The notes under the pieces are model-generated. The model saw only the letters and a list, made by a program, of their open reading frames with translations, was not told the DNA's origin and did no database searches. Shown in pieces: positions 28,809 through 40,329 of a stretch of 64,000 nucleotides of DNA; positions within the stretch are counted from its first letter, which is position 1; each line of letters begins with the position of its first letter. Source of the DNA: Hydra vulgaris (Eukaryota > Cnidaria > Hydrozoa > Anthoathecata > Hydridae); contig NC_088930.1 in assembly GCF_038396675.1 (NCBI RefSeq), positions 32,849,501 through 32,913,500 on the forward strand, in the 5' to 3' direction. A program made the position numbers and the translations under genes.

Positions 28809-30245
28809 CTAGCTCTTATGCTTAAAAATATTGTAGTTTGGCTGGTTGAAAAAGACCCAGTCTTGGATTGAAGATTGACATTTAACTTTCTTTATTTCTT
28901 TTACCCCCTTCTTTAATAAAATGAATTTTGGTTGAACCTTCAACCAAGGCTTCAGTTGTTTCTTCTTAAAGAAGTTCCTCTTCAGCATCTTCCTCTGCTT
29001 CATCCTCGTGAAACTTTGCGGAGATCCTAACCTTTGGCAGTTATCCTTACAGTAAACTAGCATGTGGAAATTTTCGACATCAAGCTTTATCCTTCTGTAG
29101 GTCACAGCTGCACCTCCTGATGAGAACAATTGCTCAGAGGTAGCAGACGATGTCTGAAAAGTAAAATGAATTTAATACTGTGTCAAATTTTCAAACAAAT
29201 TAAATTAAAATAGACTGGGAAAAACATTCAAACGGCTAAAATTCAAATTTAAAGTTCAAAAAATTGGTTTTACGAATTCAGGATATTGGCGAGTCCCTAC
29301 CCCTTCTTAAATGCTATTTCAAAACAAAGTTTTATTTATAAAAAAAAATATCTTCAAATTTTTTTTACCTGAATACAAAGATATTTTCTGGCACACTTGG
29401 CAATAAGAGGATACTCCAAATGATGCCTTCTCCACCATTGTAGTACATCGACATCGGCTGGAGGAAGATCTGTTAAGTTGAGATACCTGTTCATTTCCAA
29501 CTGCATGGGGCTAATGGCTGCCTCAAAAAGTGACCGAGTGGGCTGGCTAGACTGAGAAGATCTCATTTTAGCCCTAATGACTGTAGTAAAAAAAATATAT
29601 ATATACATAATTTTTTTTAAACCTAAACATATTCGAATTTAAAATTTGAATTTCAATTACCTAATGTTAGCTTCAATGCTGGTTGGTTTTTTGTCAGAAG
29701 AAAATAAGAACGATATCTCTTCAATCTTGGTCAGAGGACCAATGATAGCAACAATATGAATAAAAAATTATTACAATTATTGATAATTATTATTAAACTA
29801 ATTTATACAAACCAGGCCCCTACTCTTTTAAGAAAATGGCTTTGGCAATTTTGAAATTTGGAGGCTCTTGGTGACAAGTGGGTTCTAAATTTTGGGACTG
29901 AATTAAAAGGAGAAACATTTTGTCCCCTTTTAATGCAGACCTGGGCTAGAAAATCTTCTTTACCCCGTGAAATAGGACCTGATATTCAATAACTAAATAA
30001 TTAAAAAAAACAACTAAAAATTAATTTAAGAAGTATTCGGAATTATCGGGAATAACAAATTTTAATAATTTGGAAAAAAATCTCATTCACCTGTTCAAAT
30101 TTCTCTGATGTAGGGATTTTTTCTCTCAACTTGGGATCAGTTGCCTTGCCAAAATCCTCTCTGATCCTCTTAAGAGCTGGCCTTAACTTTAGAATGGATA
30201 GCATTATCATAAAGCTGGAATTCCAGCGGGTTTTAACAAGTGCAA
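28809..30245 (-). pseudogene. hAT transposase relic A (C-terminal exons)
   Basis: Minus-strand exons: LVKTRWNSSFMIMLSILKLR (30240-30093, donor GTGAAT), then after a break LQWWRRHHLEYPLIAKCARK and YLCIQ (donor at 29368), then TSSATSEQLFSSGGAAVTYR (acceptor at 29154). 'TRWNSS' and the 'WWRxxxxxYPxxxxxARKYL...SSATSEQLFSSGG' block are the hAT insertion and dimerisation domains. A stop-containing gap and the lost N-terminal DDE part mark it as dead. The frame is interrupted on its upstream side by hAT element B at about 30248. Confidence 0.8.
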
Positions 30246-30247
30246 TT

Positions 30248-30340
30248 AGAGATGCAAAAAAACGTGTTTTTTTGCTATCATATTTTTTTCACCAAAAAAA
30301 TGTGTTTTTTTGGAGTTTTTTTGGCTTTTACAAATCCTTT
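30248..30340. repeat. terminus of hAT element B
   Basis: TAGAGATGCAAAAAAACGTG starts at 30248 and is followed by GTTTTTTTGC-type repeats. TAGAGATGC-type ends are common in hAT elements. The opposite end could not be located. Confidence 0.5.
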
Positions 30341-30352
30341 CAGTGTTTTTGT

Positions 30353-32027
30353 TTACTTTTTTGTTAATTCTTGTTTAGGTGACTCTTCATCTGAAACGTT
30401 TATTAATTCGTGAGATTTATCTGAAATATTTATTAGTTCTTTAGGCAGAATTGGTAGTTGTGTTGCACACATATCCATTGCTTCAAGTTTTAAATTTTGC
30501 GATACTAACACTAATTTTGCTGCTCTTTCATTTGTTAATCTGTTTCTTATGGCACTGTGAATATTTGCATAACTGTTAAAACTTCTTTCGCAAGCAGCAC
30601 TTGTAGCGGGAAGCTGAAGAATTTTTGCTGCTACTTCTGATAATTCAGTAGATGAACATAATCCCTTCCACCAGTTTGGACCAAACGTTAGGTCAATGGC
30701 TGTCCATATAAATTTTTTTGAAAAAACTCCTCCTTTTCATTGGTAATTTGCTAAATCAGCTATCAAAATATCTGGTTTTAGGTGAGTTTACAGCAATTGA
30801 ATATATTACTTCACATGCATCATTCTGTTAAAAAAATTTAGATATTACATTAATGTTTTTACTAAGTTTAATAAAAATAAACAAAAGTTTCTAATAATTT
30901 AATCTTTAGTTCCCCATTTAAATATCTTCGATATTTGGGGTCAAGTAGATTAGCAGCCATATGAATTTTTGTTAAGCAAATTTTTTTTCTTTTAGCAAAT
31001 AATTCTTTCATTTCTACTTCCTATTTTTTTGTTAAAGGACTGCTTACTATGTTTTGAGTAATATTATTTTCTAAATTATAAAATATTTCAACTACAGATA
31101 ACATCATTGGGCTGTCGGCTTCTTTTATCTTGATTGCATCAGCTATTGGTGCCAGCAGCTTTAAAAATCTTTGAACCTTATCACAAAAATATCTGATAAC
31201 AAGCTATTTTTTGTAGTAGAATTCAATACACATCGCTAAGAGATTTTAAGAGATTGCCAAAGATTTTAAAGATCGTTTATTTTTCTGTATACTCTCAAGA
31301 CACGCCACAGTGAAGTCCCTTCCATTAATAAATAGATTTTAATCACATATCCTATTTTAATAATATAAAATTAGAAATAAAATAAATTACTATATAAAAC
31401 TATATTTTAATTAATTGTATAAAAATAACAACTACCTGGTCTTTACCAGTAGTTTTAATGAAACGTTTGAATCAACTGTTGATTTTTGAATTTCTTTAAA
31501 TACTGCACCTTTTATGTGTGAGCTTTTTATTTCCTTTACAATATCTGTTGCTTGTGACATTAACACGCAAAGAATAGGTATTTTTATAAAATCATTAAAA
31601 AGCAAATTGAGACCATGAGATATACATCCATAGCAGTTAAGAAGAGGATAGCTGTTTTTTAGTAGTTTTCATGCCTTTTTCGTGTTTGCTGCATTGTCTG
31701 TTATTATTCCCATAACTTTTTAGGATTAATTTCTTCTAATACCCTCCGTATTTCATATGCCATGTATTCACCAAAATGACTTGATGAACCTGAAAATTAT
31801 TACTTTCATGTAAATACTTTACAAACTGTTCAGTTCAACTGGACATTTTCTATATTTCTTAATATGCATGGTCATTCGTGGTTTACTTTCGACATAACAT
31901 AATTGCAAAAAGAACATTGAACTCTTTCCATTTTGCTCACCTGGCTTGCTGGCTTGAATAAAATGCTCACAGATGTTTTCTTTCTACCCCTAGTGTGGCC
32001 ACAGATTACTCTATTATTACTACTCAT
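30353..32027 (-). pseudogene. hAT transposase relic B with BED zinc finger
   Basis: From the N-terminus: VQCSFCNYVMSKVNHE followed by MHIKKYRKCP (BED finger), FGEYMAYEI, GIITDNAANTKKAWKLL (second catalytic D), LLNCYGCISHGLNLLFNDF, IHMAANLLDPKYRRYL, WWKG and TSAACERSFNSYANIHSAIR (dimerisation block). The order is that of a complete Ac/BED-type hAT transposase, but frameshifts and stops interrupt it and one stretch looks lost between 31230 and 31430. It is inactive. It abuts relic A in the same orientation. Confidence 0.85.
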
Positions 32028-32068
32028 TACTATGTTCTAATCAAATAACTAAATGATGTGACTATTAT

Positions 32069-32236
32069 GATTAGAAATCTGCTTAATTAATGCTTACAAT
32101 ATCTATTTGACTGAATACTATTTTGATTAGAAATCTGCTTAATTAATGCTTACAATATCTATTTGATTGAATACTATTTTGATTAGAAAAATGCTTAATT
32201 AACGCTCACTTATAATGGCTATATTATTATAATAGT
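32069..32236 (+). repeat. 56-bp tandem repeat, about 2.7 copies
   Basis: GATTAGAAATCTGCTTAATT starts at 32069, 32125 and 32181 (the last diverged). Confidence 0.9.
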
Positions 32237-32825
32237 TATATTATTAAAAAAACTAATGGTAATAACTGTATTACTAAAAATTTACTTTACTACAAATTAT
32301 GATAAACTGGTTCATTAAGATTTTCAAACAACAATATATCATCATTAATAATCTTATGTTTCAAAACAGCTACCATAAAGGTATAAAATTAAAGAATAAA
32401 AATACTACAATATAATTATGCAATATTATTTATAACATGATTGAAAATACTATTTCAACTTTCTGAAATTAAATGTTGACAAACTTAATTTATTTGCAAT
32501 TGCAGAAATAAAATTAAAAAACAAAAAGCATAAAATGAGATAGCAAAATTAAAACTATGCAAAACTTATACAATACATATAAATTTTGCAATGCAGTGTT
32601 ATTTTGTAAATTAAAAAACATCATTTATAAATTAAAAAAGTTCTCATTCATTCTACAAATTACAAAAATTAGTTTTCATTCATTTTGTTGAAAAATTTGT
32701 CTTTAATGTTAAGGAAAAATTGTTTTGAACTCAAAAAACATATCTACATAAATAAAAAAAAATTAAAAAGGCAAATCTCCTTTACTTATGATTAGTGATG
32801 TGCCGAAACCAGTTTATGCCGTCTT

Positions 32826-32909
32826 CGATTCCGGGTACCCGGCTGAAAAACCGGCTCCGATTCCGGGTACCCGGCTGAAAAACCGGCTCCGATTCCGGGT
32901 ACCCGGCAC
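32826..32909 (+). repeat. 32-bp subterminal repeats of hAT C
   Basis: Units starting CGATTCCGGGTACCCGGCTG recur at 32826, 32858 and 32890. Each contains the palindrome CCGGGTACCCGG; inverted relatives lie at 34945-35035. They are probable transposase-binding sites (inference). Confidence 0.85.
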
Positions 32910-33359
32910 TGAGTCCATTTTTTTAAAAGTTGGAATAAAAACTTGTGAAATCTCTAGCGATGAACTATTCACACAAATTACTCTTTTTACGCTAACAAAC
33001 CAAAAGTTATGTGGCGGAACTACCATTTAGCAAAACCCTGCAACGCAGGGTAAGGGTAGGGTAGGGGCCTAAATTTTTTCAAAAGTTGTGCAACAGTTTT
33101 TTAATAACTATACTTAGTTTAAAATTATTTTTCTCTCCTGGTGGTTCGGGCCTAAATAATATTTTGTGTGGAAGGGGGCAAAATTTGAAGTTCCGCCACT
33201 GAAAGTTTTATTAGAGAAAGTAAAAGATTAAGAGAGACAAAGAATTGCAAAATAAGGTAGAAAGAAATGCAAAATAAGGTAGACTTTCTTGACGTAAGTG
33301 TGTTTAAAATAAAATTTAAACAAATAAAAAGAACTTAAACAACACTTATTTGCTGTATC

Positions 33360-34453
33360 TTATTTTAATTGTTTTATTAACTTTAGATTGTAATGAACAA
33401 ACATTAGGTATTCTCCGTTATCTGCTTTTAATCTGCTCCTTGTTGCTTCGTATATGTCCCCACCAGCACTAAATAACCTTTCACTTTCTATTGATGACGG
33501 AGGTGCTGTAAGGTATTTTAATGCCATCTTTTTTAATTTTTCAAATTGCATTCCACATTTACTCCACCACAAAAACGGACAACCTGTATTTTCTAAAAGA
33601 GGCAGAGATAAATAATTGTCTATTTCTTGATTAATTGCAGACCTTAATATTGTTTGCTTCTTGATTATGTCAGCAACTTCAATATCTACTAGTTCTCTTT
33701 CTGCCTCTTGATGATTGTTTTAAAGCTACATCTTTAAAACAATCATCAATGCTAATGAATCCAGTAGAGGCTAGAGGAATCCAGTAGAGGCTGGAGCTTT
33801 TACTATTGGAACATCGTCAGAGTCAACAACATCTTGCGCTCCTTGCATTTCGTTCCATGCTTCTTCAACCTACTCTATAATAACATTTTCATCTGCATGT
33901 TGATAAAGTAATTTATATCGTGGATCCAAAAATTCAAGTCTTTTAGTAACCGCGGAGATTTTTATTTTTATATCTTCAAACAGTTCATCATATATGCTAG
34001 GGATTACGTTTTGAATGAAATATGTTCTACATGGTCATTTGTAATTGGGGTAAGCATCTTTAATCAGTTCATTAAATCCCGTATCTTCAACAATAGAAAA
34101 TGGCTGAACATCCAATGTGATAAGTTTTCCTATTATTTTATGGATTCGAATAGATCTGTGGCCATCAATATTCCATAGTTTTTTTTTGTTTAAAGCCTGA
34201 ATAATGTTACTTTGTACTGTAATGGTGGTAGAAGCAACTGAGGTTTCAGAAATAGACGAAAATGATTGAACCTTTTTTTTCCCCGCAAGTTCAAACGCTT
34301 TGGAGTGCTTTAAACGCAAATGTTTTACCATTGCTGTAGTTCCATAAGACTTTAAAGATTTGCCTCCTCTCGTAACTCACATAATTTGCACTTGCTCATA
34401 TGAGGAGTCGTGCTTATATCAAAAAACTTCCACGCTATACTTTTTTTATTCAT
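33360..34453 (-). pseudogene. hAT transposase relic C (BED finger + dimerisation domain)
   Basis: The start ATG is at 34453. The N-terminus has SIAWKFFDIS, CKLC and, after a frameshift, AMVKHLRLKHSKAFE: together a BED zinc finger (C-x2-C...H-x4-H). HKIIGKLITLDVQPFSIVED is the segment that follows it in hAT/ZBED proteins. The DDE catalytic middle is missing. The end has LEFLDPRYKLLY, WWSKCGMQFEKLKKMALKYL and PPSSIESERLFSAGGDIY, the hAT dimerisation block. Confidence 0.85.
33709..33748. repeat. perfect hairpin inside hAT C, 17-bp arms, 6-nt loop
   Basis: TGATGATTGTTTTAAAG, CTACAT, then the exact inverse. It lies within transposase-coding DNA and shifts its frame. Confidence 0.92.
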
Positions 34454-35051
34454 AATTTTTCTTTCAAATAAAATTTCTATAAAGATAATGAAAGTACGTT
34501 TGATATCATACTTTTTCGATTATTTTATATAAAACGATAGTTTTTTTAATAATACGCTCGAAATTAAAATATAAAAAATATGTAAAATATTCACCTTATA
34601 CTACTTTTATGGTTTGTGCTTGATACAAATGAAAAGCGCTATCAGCATTCGAAAGAAGAAAAATTATCTTGTGTTTTAACAGAATAAAAAGAAGCTATTA
34701 AATATTTTTTACCCCATTCATTTTATTTGTATTCTCAAATTATTTTATTTAGCATTACAGTTTTTGTATCCGTATAAATTTTTTTGCAAAAATATATTAA
34801 AAAATATTTTAAGTGAGATTATTTTAAGTTAATAGAACTTTGTGTTTATCGACTACATAACGCCCTTAGAATTATATCAAGAAGTTTATTGGTTGAAGTT
34901 TATTGGTAGAAACTAAAAGAAAAATAAATTTAAGATAAAAAAGAAGATACCCGGTGCCGGGTACTGCAACAAATGGCCGAGACCGGGTACCCGGTAAAAC
35001 AGCCGATTTGTCGGGTCCAAACCGGGTACCCGGCACATCTCTACTTATGAT

Positions 35052-35867
35052 GTCTTTGTATTTTATTAGAAAAATATTTCTTAAAATAAATTTTTTAGTT
35101 TTATTTTAGCTTATTATAAGTAAGTCATTAAAGAACAATTAAACTTATTACAATTAAACTATAAACAATTTAAACTTATTTGATGAACATTTGAAGAACA
35201 GGTAAAACAAGACAGATAAATGGTATGTTAAATAGGAGAATGACAAAGTCTTTTAATAAATATCACCTAAAAACACGCTGTTGAGGTGATATTTATTTAA
35301 ATGTTAAAGGTGTTAAAGTAGTTAGTTAAAAAAATACCAAAAATAAATTTGGGGGTTGGGGAATTTACTACTTTATAAACTTTAAAGGCAATACTAATAA
35401 AAGATTGAAAACTCTCCTTTAATAAATAACACTTAAAAATTTTTTAATTATTTTAGTGTTTAAAATAAGAAAAACAGTATTTAAAAAAAAAAACAATAAA
35501 AAAAACAAAAAACAAAGCAGTTGGTTTTTTTGGCCAAAAAAACGGTTTTTATTTTGCAAAAAAACAAAAAACAAAAAAAAAAATAAAACAAATAACAAAA
35601 AAGTGATATACATAAATTTGGAAAAAAAATTAAACATTAACATAACATTACAATATCTCTAAATTATTAAAATGTTGGACTAATAACTATACTAATTAAA
35701 TTATAAATTTAAGAACTTTTACTCTCTGTTCCTATAGTAAAAAAAAGTCCAACAACTTAAATATCAAACGCTCTTGAAATTCCCAGTTACAGTAAAATAT
35801 AATAATAATTTATATCATTCAATACCAGTTTCATACATTTTGTATTGCATGATTTACTTAGGGAATG
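35052..35867. other. A-rich spacer with AAAACA/AAAAAC low-complexity tract
   Basis: 35455-35610 is an A/C/T-poor-complexity stretch (repeated CAAAAAACAAAAAA) that generates Lys/Asn-rich frames without meaning. Nothing else was recognised. Confidence 0.6.
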
Positions 35868-36135
35868 TGATGATTTAGGCGCTAATCTACATCTCTACCT
35901 CCCCCCTCCCCCTATTTTTACTTTTGATTATGATCCTGATTAAGAATCGTATAAAAACATAGACCTGAAAACCAAAGGAAAGTTCTCCAATTTGATGTTG
36001 AAGTGTCGAAAAAATGTACTAAAAACGCTAATATTCGCCATCTTTTTTGAACACGACAAAGTTAATGATTAAGGCGGTAAACATTATGAAATCATTAAAA
36101 AAACTTTATTGGCCGGTTTTTATTTTGCAAAAACG

Positions 36136-36310
36136 GGGCGACTGAAAAAGTGCGAATTTCATAGCTGCGAATCTGCATAATTGCGACTGGCATAAGTGCG
36201 AACTGGCATAAGTGCGAACTGGCACAAGCGCGAACTGGCATAAGTGCGAATTACTTGCAAAAACTGGCATAAGTGCGAACTAGCACAAGCGCGAACTGGC
36301 ATAAGTGCCA
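36136..36310 (+). repeat. GCGAACTGGCATAAGT minisatellite at a Merlin end
   Basis: After GGGGCGACTGAAAAAGTGCG come about eight 16-17-bp units (TGCGAACTGGCATAAG, with CACAAGCGCGAACTGG variants). Related arrays sit at 28200-28450 and inverted at 54740-54965, each starting with a GGRGAYYT-like end. Confidence 0.85.
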
Positions 36311-36960
36311 TTTGTTTCAAAAGTGAAAATAAAAGTATTCTTTAAAACGTTGCGCCCACATAAATTCTGGCAAATAATAGAGAATCATTTCCCGATTTGT
36401 GGGTCCAAACATAGCTTTAAGTTTGGCTTTGCTTCATTGCCACATTGCCTCAACCCTGTTTGTTGTAACATTTGTTGCGGGATCAACAAAATAAAAGTAA
36501 AGTATGGTTTACTGTACCATGTTGAAAACCTTGTGCTGCTAAACCTCGGTATGCTGCCCACATATCGCTCCATATTTCAGTTCCAGGACGAATCCATTGT
36601 CTAATGATGGGTAATAAGGTTGCTGCATCGTGGTGCACTACAGGAATGAGTAACCCTTCTTTAGTCGCTATATCGTGCGCACCGAAAATCTATTCATCTT
36701 CTACAATTCTACCTCGGTTATATTTCCTTCTTGAAAAAAGTGATTCATCTATTTCCACTAATGAACCTGGCCCTCCTAATTGCACATGGTTGTTTTGGAA
36801 ATAAGTAACGGCAATGTCTCTACAAAATTGATTCCAATCAGCTACAGTTTTATTGCTACCAATTTTTAAAGCCTTTTGAATGTCTTTAACTGAAAGGCCA
36901 CGACTTTTTCCGGCGCTACGAGTCCAAATATAGCTAATACCTATTATTTGCCAAAGTTTC
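36305..36960 (-). pseudogene. Merlin (IS1595-type DDE) transposase relic
   Basis: Minus-strand motifs in order: GLSVKDIQKALKIG, GGPGSLVEIDESLFSRRKYN (first catalytic D in VEIDES), NRGRIVEDE, a TAG where the family has Trp, IFGAHD, PGTEIWSDMWAAYRGL (second acidic position in SDMWAAY), VNHT, and after a frameshift FVDPATNVTTNRVEAMW (final E) and MFGPTNREMILYYLPEFMW. This is a near-complete IS1595/Merlin catalytic domain, killed by one nonsense codon and frameshifts. The N-terminal zinc ribbon was not found. Confidence 0.9.
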
Positions 36961-37255
36961 AGTTAAGATCTTTCAAAAAATCTTCCAATGCGAATACTTA
37001 TTTTCTTTTTGCATTGTTTTAGCATGCATCTCCAAATCTTTCCATCAACATTATGACTATTTTGTTCGTTGCACTGGATGTTACATCGAGTCCAAATATA
37101 GCTAATACCTATTATTTGCCAAAGTTTCAGTTAAGATCTTTCAAAAAATCTTCCAACGCGAATACTTATTTTCTTTTTGCATTGTTTTAGCATGCATCTC
37201 CAAATCTTTCCATCAACATTTTGACTATTTTGTTCGTTGCACTGGATGATACATC
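36920..37255 (+). repeat. 168-bp tandem duplication in the Merlin relic
   Basis: GAGTCCAAATATAGCTAATA begins at 36920 and again at 37088, and the whole 168-bp unit is repeated with only two or three changes, so it is recent relative to the decay of the gene. Confidence 0.93.
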
Positions 37256-37316
37256 GAGGACTGGATGTTACATCATAATCAAAAAAAATAGTGGGGAAGA
37301 TATGTAAATTAGCGCC

Positions 37317-37830
37317 ATGATTCAGACGGTATATTTGTAAATCATTTTTACATAATTTTATAACTTATCGATAATAGTTGCATAATTCCTATAACTATCA
37401 CTTCATGCTATTATTACACCATCTTACATTGATGAAGGTAATAATTTAGAAACTTAAAGATGTATTTGTAAATTATTTTCAATTAAATATATAACTAAAA
37501 GTTTATAATTGTCACTATTTATGGCATCATTCAATACCATTACTACACCATCTTTTATTTAATGATTAACTAGGAAGAAGGAGATAATTCAGACGCAAGT
37601 TTAGTAATTTACTCGGGGGAGTGTATAATTCAGACAGATATTTGTAAATTATTTTTACATAATTATATAACTAATTTAATCAGTTAGTTTAAATAGAAGT
37701 AATACAACAATCAACTAATTATTAATTATTTTATAGTTGTAGAATTTCAATCATTATTCTTAATAAAGATCAGACCATCTTACATTGAGCGATTTACAAA
37801 GGGGAGGTAATAATTCAGACAGATATAATT
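37317..37830 (+). repeat. decayed tandem repeat with ATTCAGAC and TTTGTAAATTATTTTTACAT
   Basis: At least four diverged units each combine ATTCAGAC(A/G)GATATTTGTAAATT-like and CACCATCTTACATTGA-like segments. The spacing is irregular. Confidence 0.6.
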
Positions 37831-37832
37831 TC

Positions 37833-37868
37833 TATGTCTGAACTTTACTTCAGTAAAGTTCAGACATA
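37833..37868. repeat. perfect hairpin, 17-bp arms, 2-nt loop
   Basis: TATGTCTGAACTTTACT, TC, then the exact inverse. The arm copies the end of the preceding ATTCAGACAGATATA-type repeat region. Confidence 0.92.
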
Positions 37869-38556
37869 TAAATTAAATGTCAGTATTTGAATTAAAAGCA
37901 TTGTTTAGTTTTGCGAGCTTCATTTTTCCAATTGATTTCAATTTGCCTAGCTAGTTTTGACGAGTTTGATAAAATGTGCCAAAATTTAAAACGTCTAAAA
38001 AAACATTTTAAAAGAAATTACAATGCTTCGAAAAACGAAGCATTTTTTCAAATGCAACTGTCTCCGCTCCTCAAAAAAAAAATCAGCAGATACAAATGAC
38101 TTTTTAATTTTAAAAAGGAATAAGAACTAATTAGTCAAGTTGACCAATTAACTTCGAAAGAAAAAAATTATGTGGAGCAAATAGATAATTTAAAAATACA
38201 GGCATTGTAATTGGAAACTGAAATTATATGTTTAAATTCTAAAAACGAAGCTTTAATTAGACTCATTAAGTTCTCAATTAGAGACAATAACAGGCTAAAA
38301 CAGGAGAAGCTAACCATGAGCGAGACTAGACCGAGACGAGACCGAGACGAGAATTTAATACTTCTCGTGAGACCGAGAACGAGACGAGAAATTTAACAAT
38401 TTTTGAAAACAAATTTATTAAAATCCAAGTAAAAAAAAAAATGTAAACATGGTTTTGACAAATAGACACAAATGACATTTGTCAAATGTAAACAACTTTT
38501 TCAAATATTAATTCAGAATTTTTTTGCCAAACTTTTCCAACAAGACAATGTTTTCT

Positions 38557-38607
38557 CAGAAAAGTAGAACAAATCATCTGATTAAGATGATTTGTTCCAC
38601 TTTTCTG
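38557..38607. repeat. hairpin at the 3' end of hAT D transposase, 23-bp arms
   Basis: CAGAAAAGTAGAACAAATCA and the rest of the arm are inverted with one mismatch around a 5-nt loop. Confidence 0.9.
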
Positions 38608-40329
38608 GGTGTAAGTTGTGTCTGGATGATCTGACGACATTTCCACCTGAGCTAAAAACTCTCTCTGATTTAGTTGAACTTGCTAGAATAGCTAAAATTT
38701 GTCTAGCTAATGAAGAGAGTTCTGGCAATGTATTTGAATGCAATTTCCACCAATCTTTTGTGAAAGTCTTTTTTGGCATCAGGGAGATATTCATACAGGC
38801 ACATTTCGCTCAAAATAGGAGCTCTTGTGTTTCAAGTCTGACGTTTAACTTGCGCTTCAGTATTGAATTAGGGGGAAAATCTGCTGAAAGGACTCTGGAA
38901 ACAGCTTAGCACTCAACATTATCCTTAACCTGTGAGGCTAACCATTCTTTTGTTGTTTGAAATTTTTTGAAGAGCTTCAAGTTAAGTCCCTTTAAAGCAA
39001 GATTTAAGTAGTTTGCTGCAGCACTCAATAAGTTTCCAGTGTGACAAAGAGGAAATCTTTTCTCAATGCAGCTTTTCAAGTTTTTTGCATACAAGACACC
39101 GTAGCCATTTTTTCCATCCGTCTTAATAAATTGATCAATTTTGTCATGGATTAAATAAAGAGAATCGGCGACAGTGTTAATTGTTGGAATAGACTCTGCT
39201 AACCACGTTTCTGTAGCTTCTTTAAGTGGTACCAAAATTTTTACTGCTCCCTCGATTGATTTCCACTGTGATGCACTGATGGTCTTTGAAGAAAAAATAT
39301 CTTCATTTGAACATAAGCTGATAATTCTGTCCTACATCTAAAGAGTGCACTCTTTAGATGTAGGACAGAAGCCATGCAATCCAGTTCACTATTCCATTAT
39401 GTATCAACAGATTGGCGTAACTGTCTAAAATTGATTCCTTGAGCGTCTGATTCTGATTCAAGCAACTCAGCTGCAACTGTTGACTGGTAAGTTAAAGAAG
39501 CCAAATCTTTGCATGTTTGCAACGCATTATCCATTCTAGCAGTCATTCCAAATGAGTCTCGAACTGCACATTGCAAAATATGATTGTTGCACAAGTATTG
39601 GTCAAGGCGCTTTGACAATTTGACTGCAAGTTTCATGTTTCTTGCCTGGTCGTTCACACAGTACATTGGCAAATCAGCAGGCAAATTTAGTTCTTCTAAG
39701 AAAGAATCCAGCTTTCCTTCAATTAAGATACCTGTGTGTCTGCCTGGGAACTGTTGGACATGGGGTGTCCAATGATGTAGTCTCCAATCATCGTCAATAG
39801 CATAAAAAGTCCAAGAGATGTAGATGTCCTGAGCTCTAGAAGTCCAAAAGTCAGAAGTAAATGCAGCACTTTTTAGATTTGGCGTAATCTCCGTTATTAT
39901 GCTCTTCATTCCAGTTTGAACTTCTCTTGACCGAATTGAAAGCTTTCTTGAATATGTTGTTCTGTGATGAAGGCACAGTTTAGGGTTTGCAATGTCAAAC
40001 AATTTCTTGAAACCTCTTCCTTCGACTGCTGAAAAGGATGTAAGATCAGTGTAAAAGTAGTCCAGCATTGCAGAGTCAAACTGTTTTTGATCGGAATTCG
40101 GACTTTGTTTCAAGCATTTCGACCATGGTTCGTTGTTTCTTCTTAGGATGAGGAAGAAGAGAGTCGTCAGTTTTTTCAGAATACTCAACGTAATCTTGGC
40201 TGTGTTTTTTTTCGAGGTGACTATGAAGTCCGCTTGTGTTTCCATCTTTTGTTTTTTGCACGCCTTGGATTCAGCACCGTCACTTGTTTTTTGAAAATAT
40301 CTCCAGATTTTGTTTTTTCTTGGTGACAT
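38582..40329 (-). pseudogene. hAT transposase relic D (BED-type)
   Basis: Start MSPRKNKIWRYF at 40329. A degenerate BED finger follows (ACKKQK..., then TSGLHSHLEKKHS in a shifted frame; one cysteine appears lost). Then come LDYFYTDLTSFSAVEGRGF, SAAFTSDFWTSRAQDIYISW (first D), MYCVNDQARNMKLAVKLS (second D), YLCNNHILQC, WNSELDC, SQWKSIEGAVKILVPLKEAT and KSERVFSSGGNVVRSSRH (dimerisation). One frame of 349 codons remains open (40443-39397), so decay is limited. A 46-bp perfect palindrome at 39325 and frameshifts break the C-terminal half. Confidence 0.88.
39325..39370. repeat. 46-bp perfect palindrome, no loop, inside hAT D
   Basis: TTCTGTCCTACATCTAAAGA and the following GTG are immediately followed by the exact inverse (23+23 bp, zero spacer). 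It falls between WNSELDC and the SQWKSIEG segment of the transposase. Confidence 0.95.

Larger units (their letters stand above)
32793..35043 (-). mobile_element. hAT transposon C, complete ends, internally deleted
   Basis: The left end is TAGTGATGTGCCG and the right end (reverse complement) TAGAGATGTGCCG, a 13-bp TIR with one mismatch. An exact 8-bp target duplication, CTTATGAT, lies at 32785-32792 and 35044-35051. An 8-bp TSD and this TIR style are diagnostic of hAT. GGGTACCCGG motifs cluster at both ends. The encoded transposase lacks its catalytic centre, so the copy depended on another element. Confidence 0.93.
35868..37327. mobile_element. Merlin-containing element bounded by imperfect inverted repeats
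   Basis: 35868-35940 (GGCGCTAATCTACATCT ... TTTTGATTATGAT) is inverted at 37271-37327 (ATCATAATCAAAAAAAATAG ... ATGTAAATTAGCGCC). The enclosed DNA holds the Merlin transposase relic and its GCGAACTGGCATAAGT array. It may be the Merlin element itself or an older repeat into which Merlin inserted. Confidence 0.5.

Noticed and set aside
35456-35662. Lys/Asn-rich plus-strand and Phe/Leu-rich minus-strand frames
   Set aside because: They come from an A-rich low-complexity tract.
36305-36604. Plus-strand 99-codon frame as a gene
   Set aside because: It is the antisense of the Merlin transposase relic, whose conserved motifs are on the minus strand.
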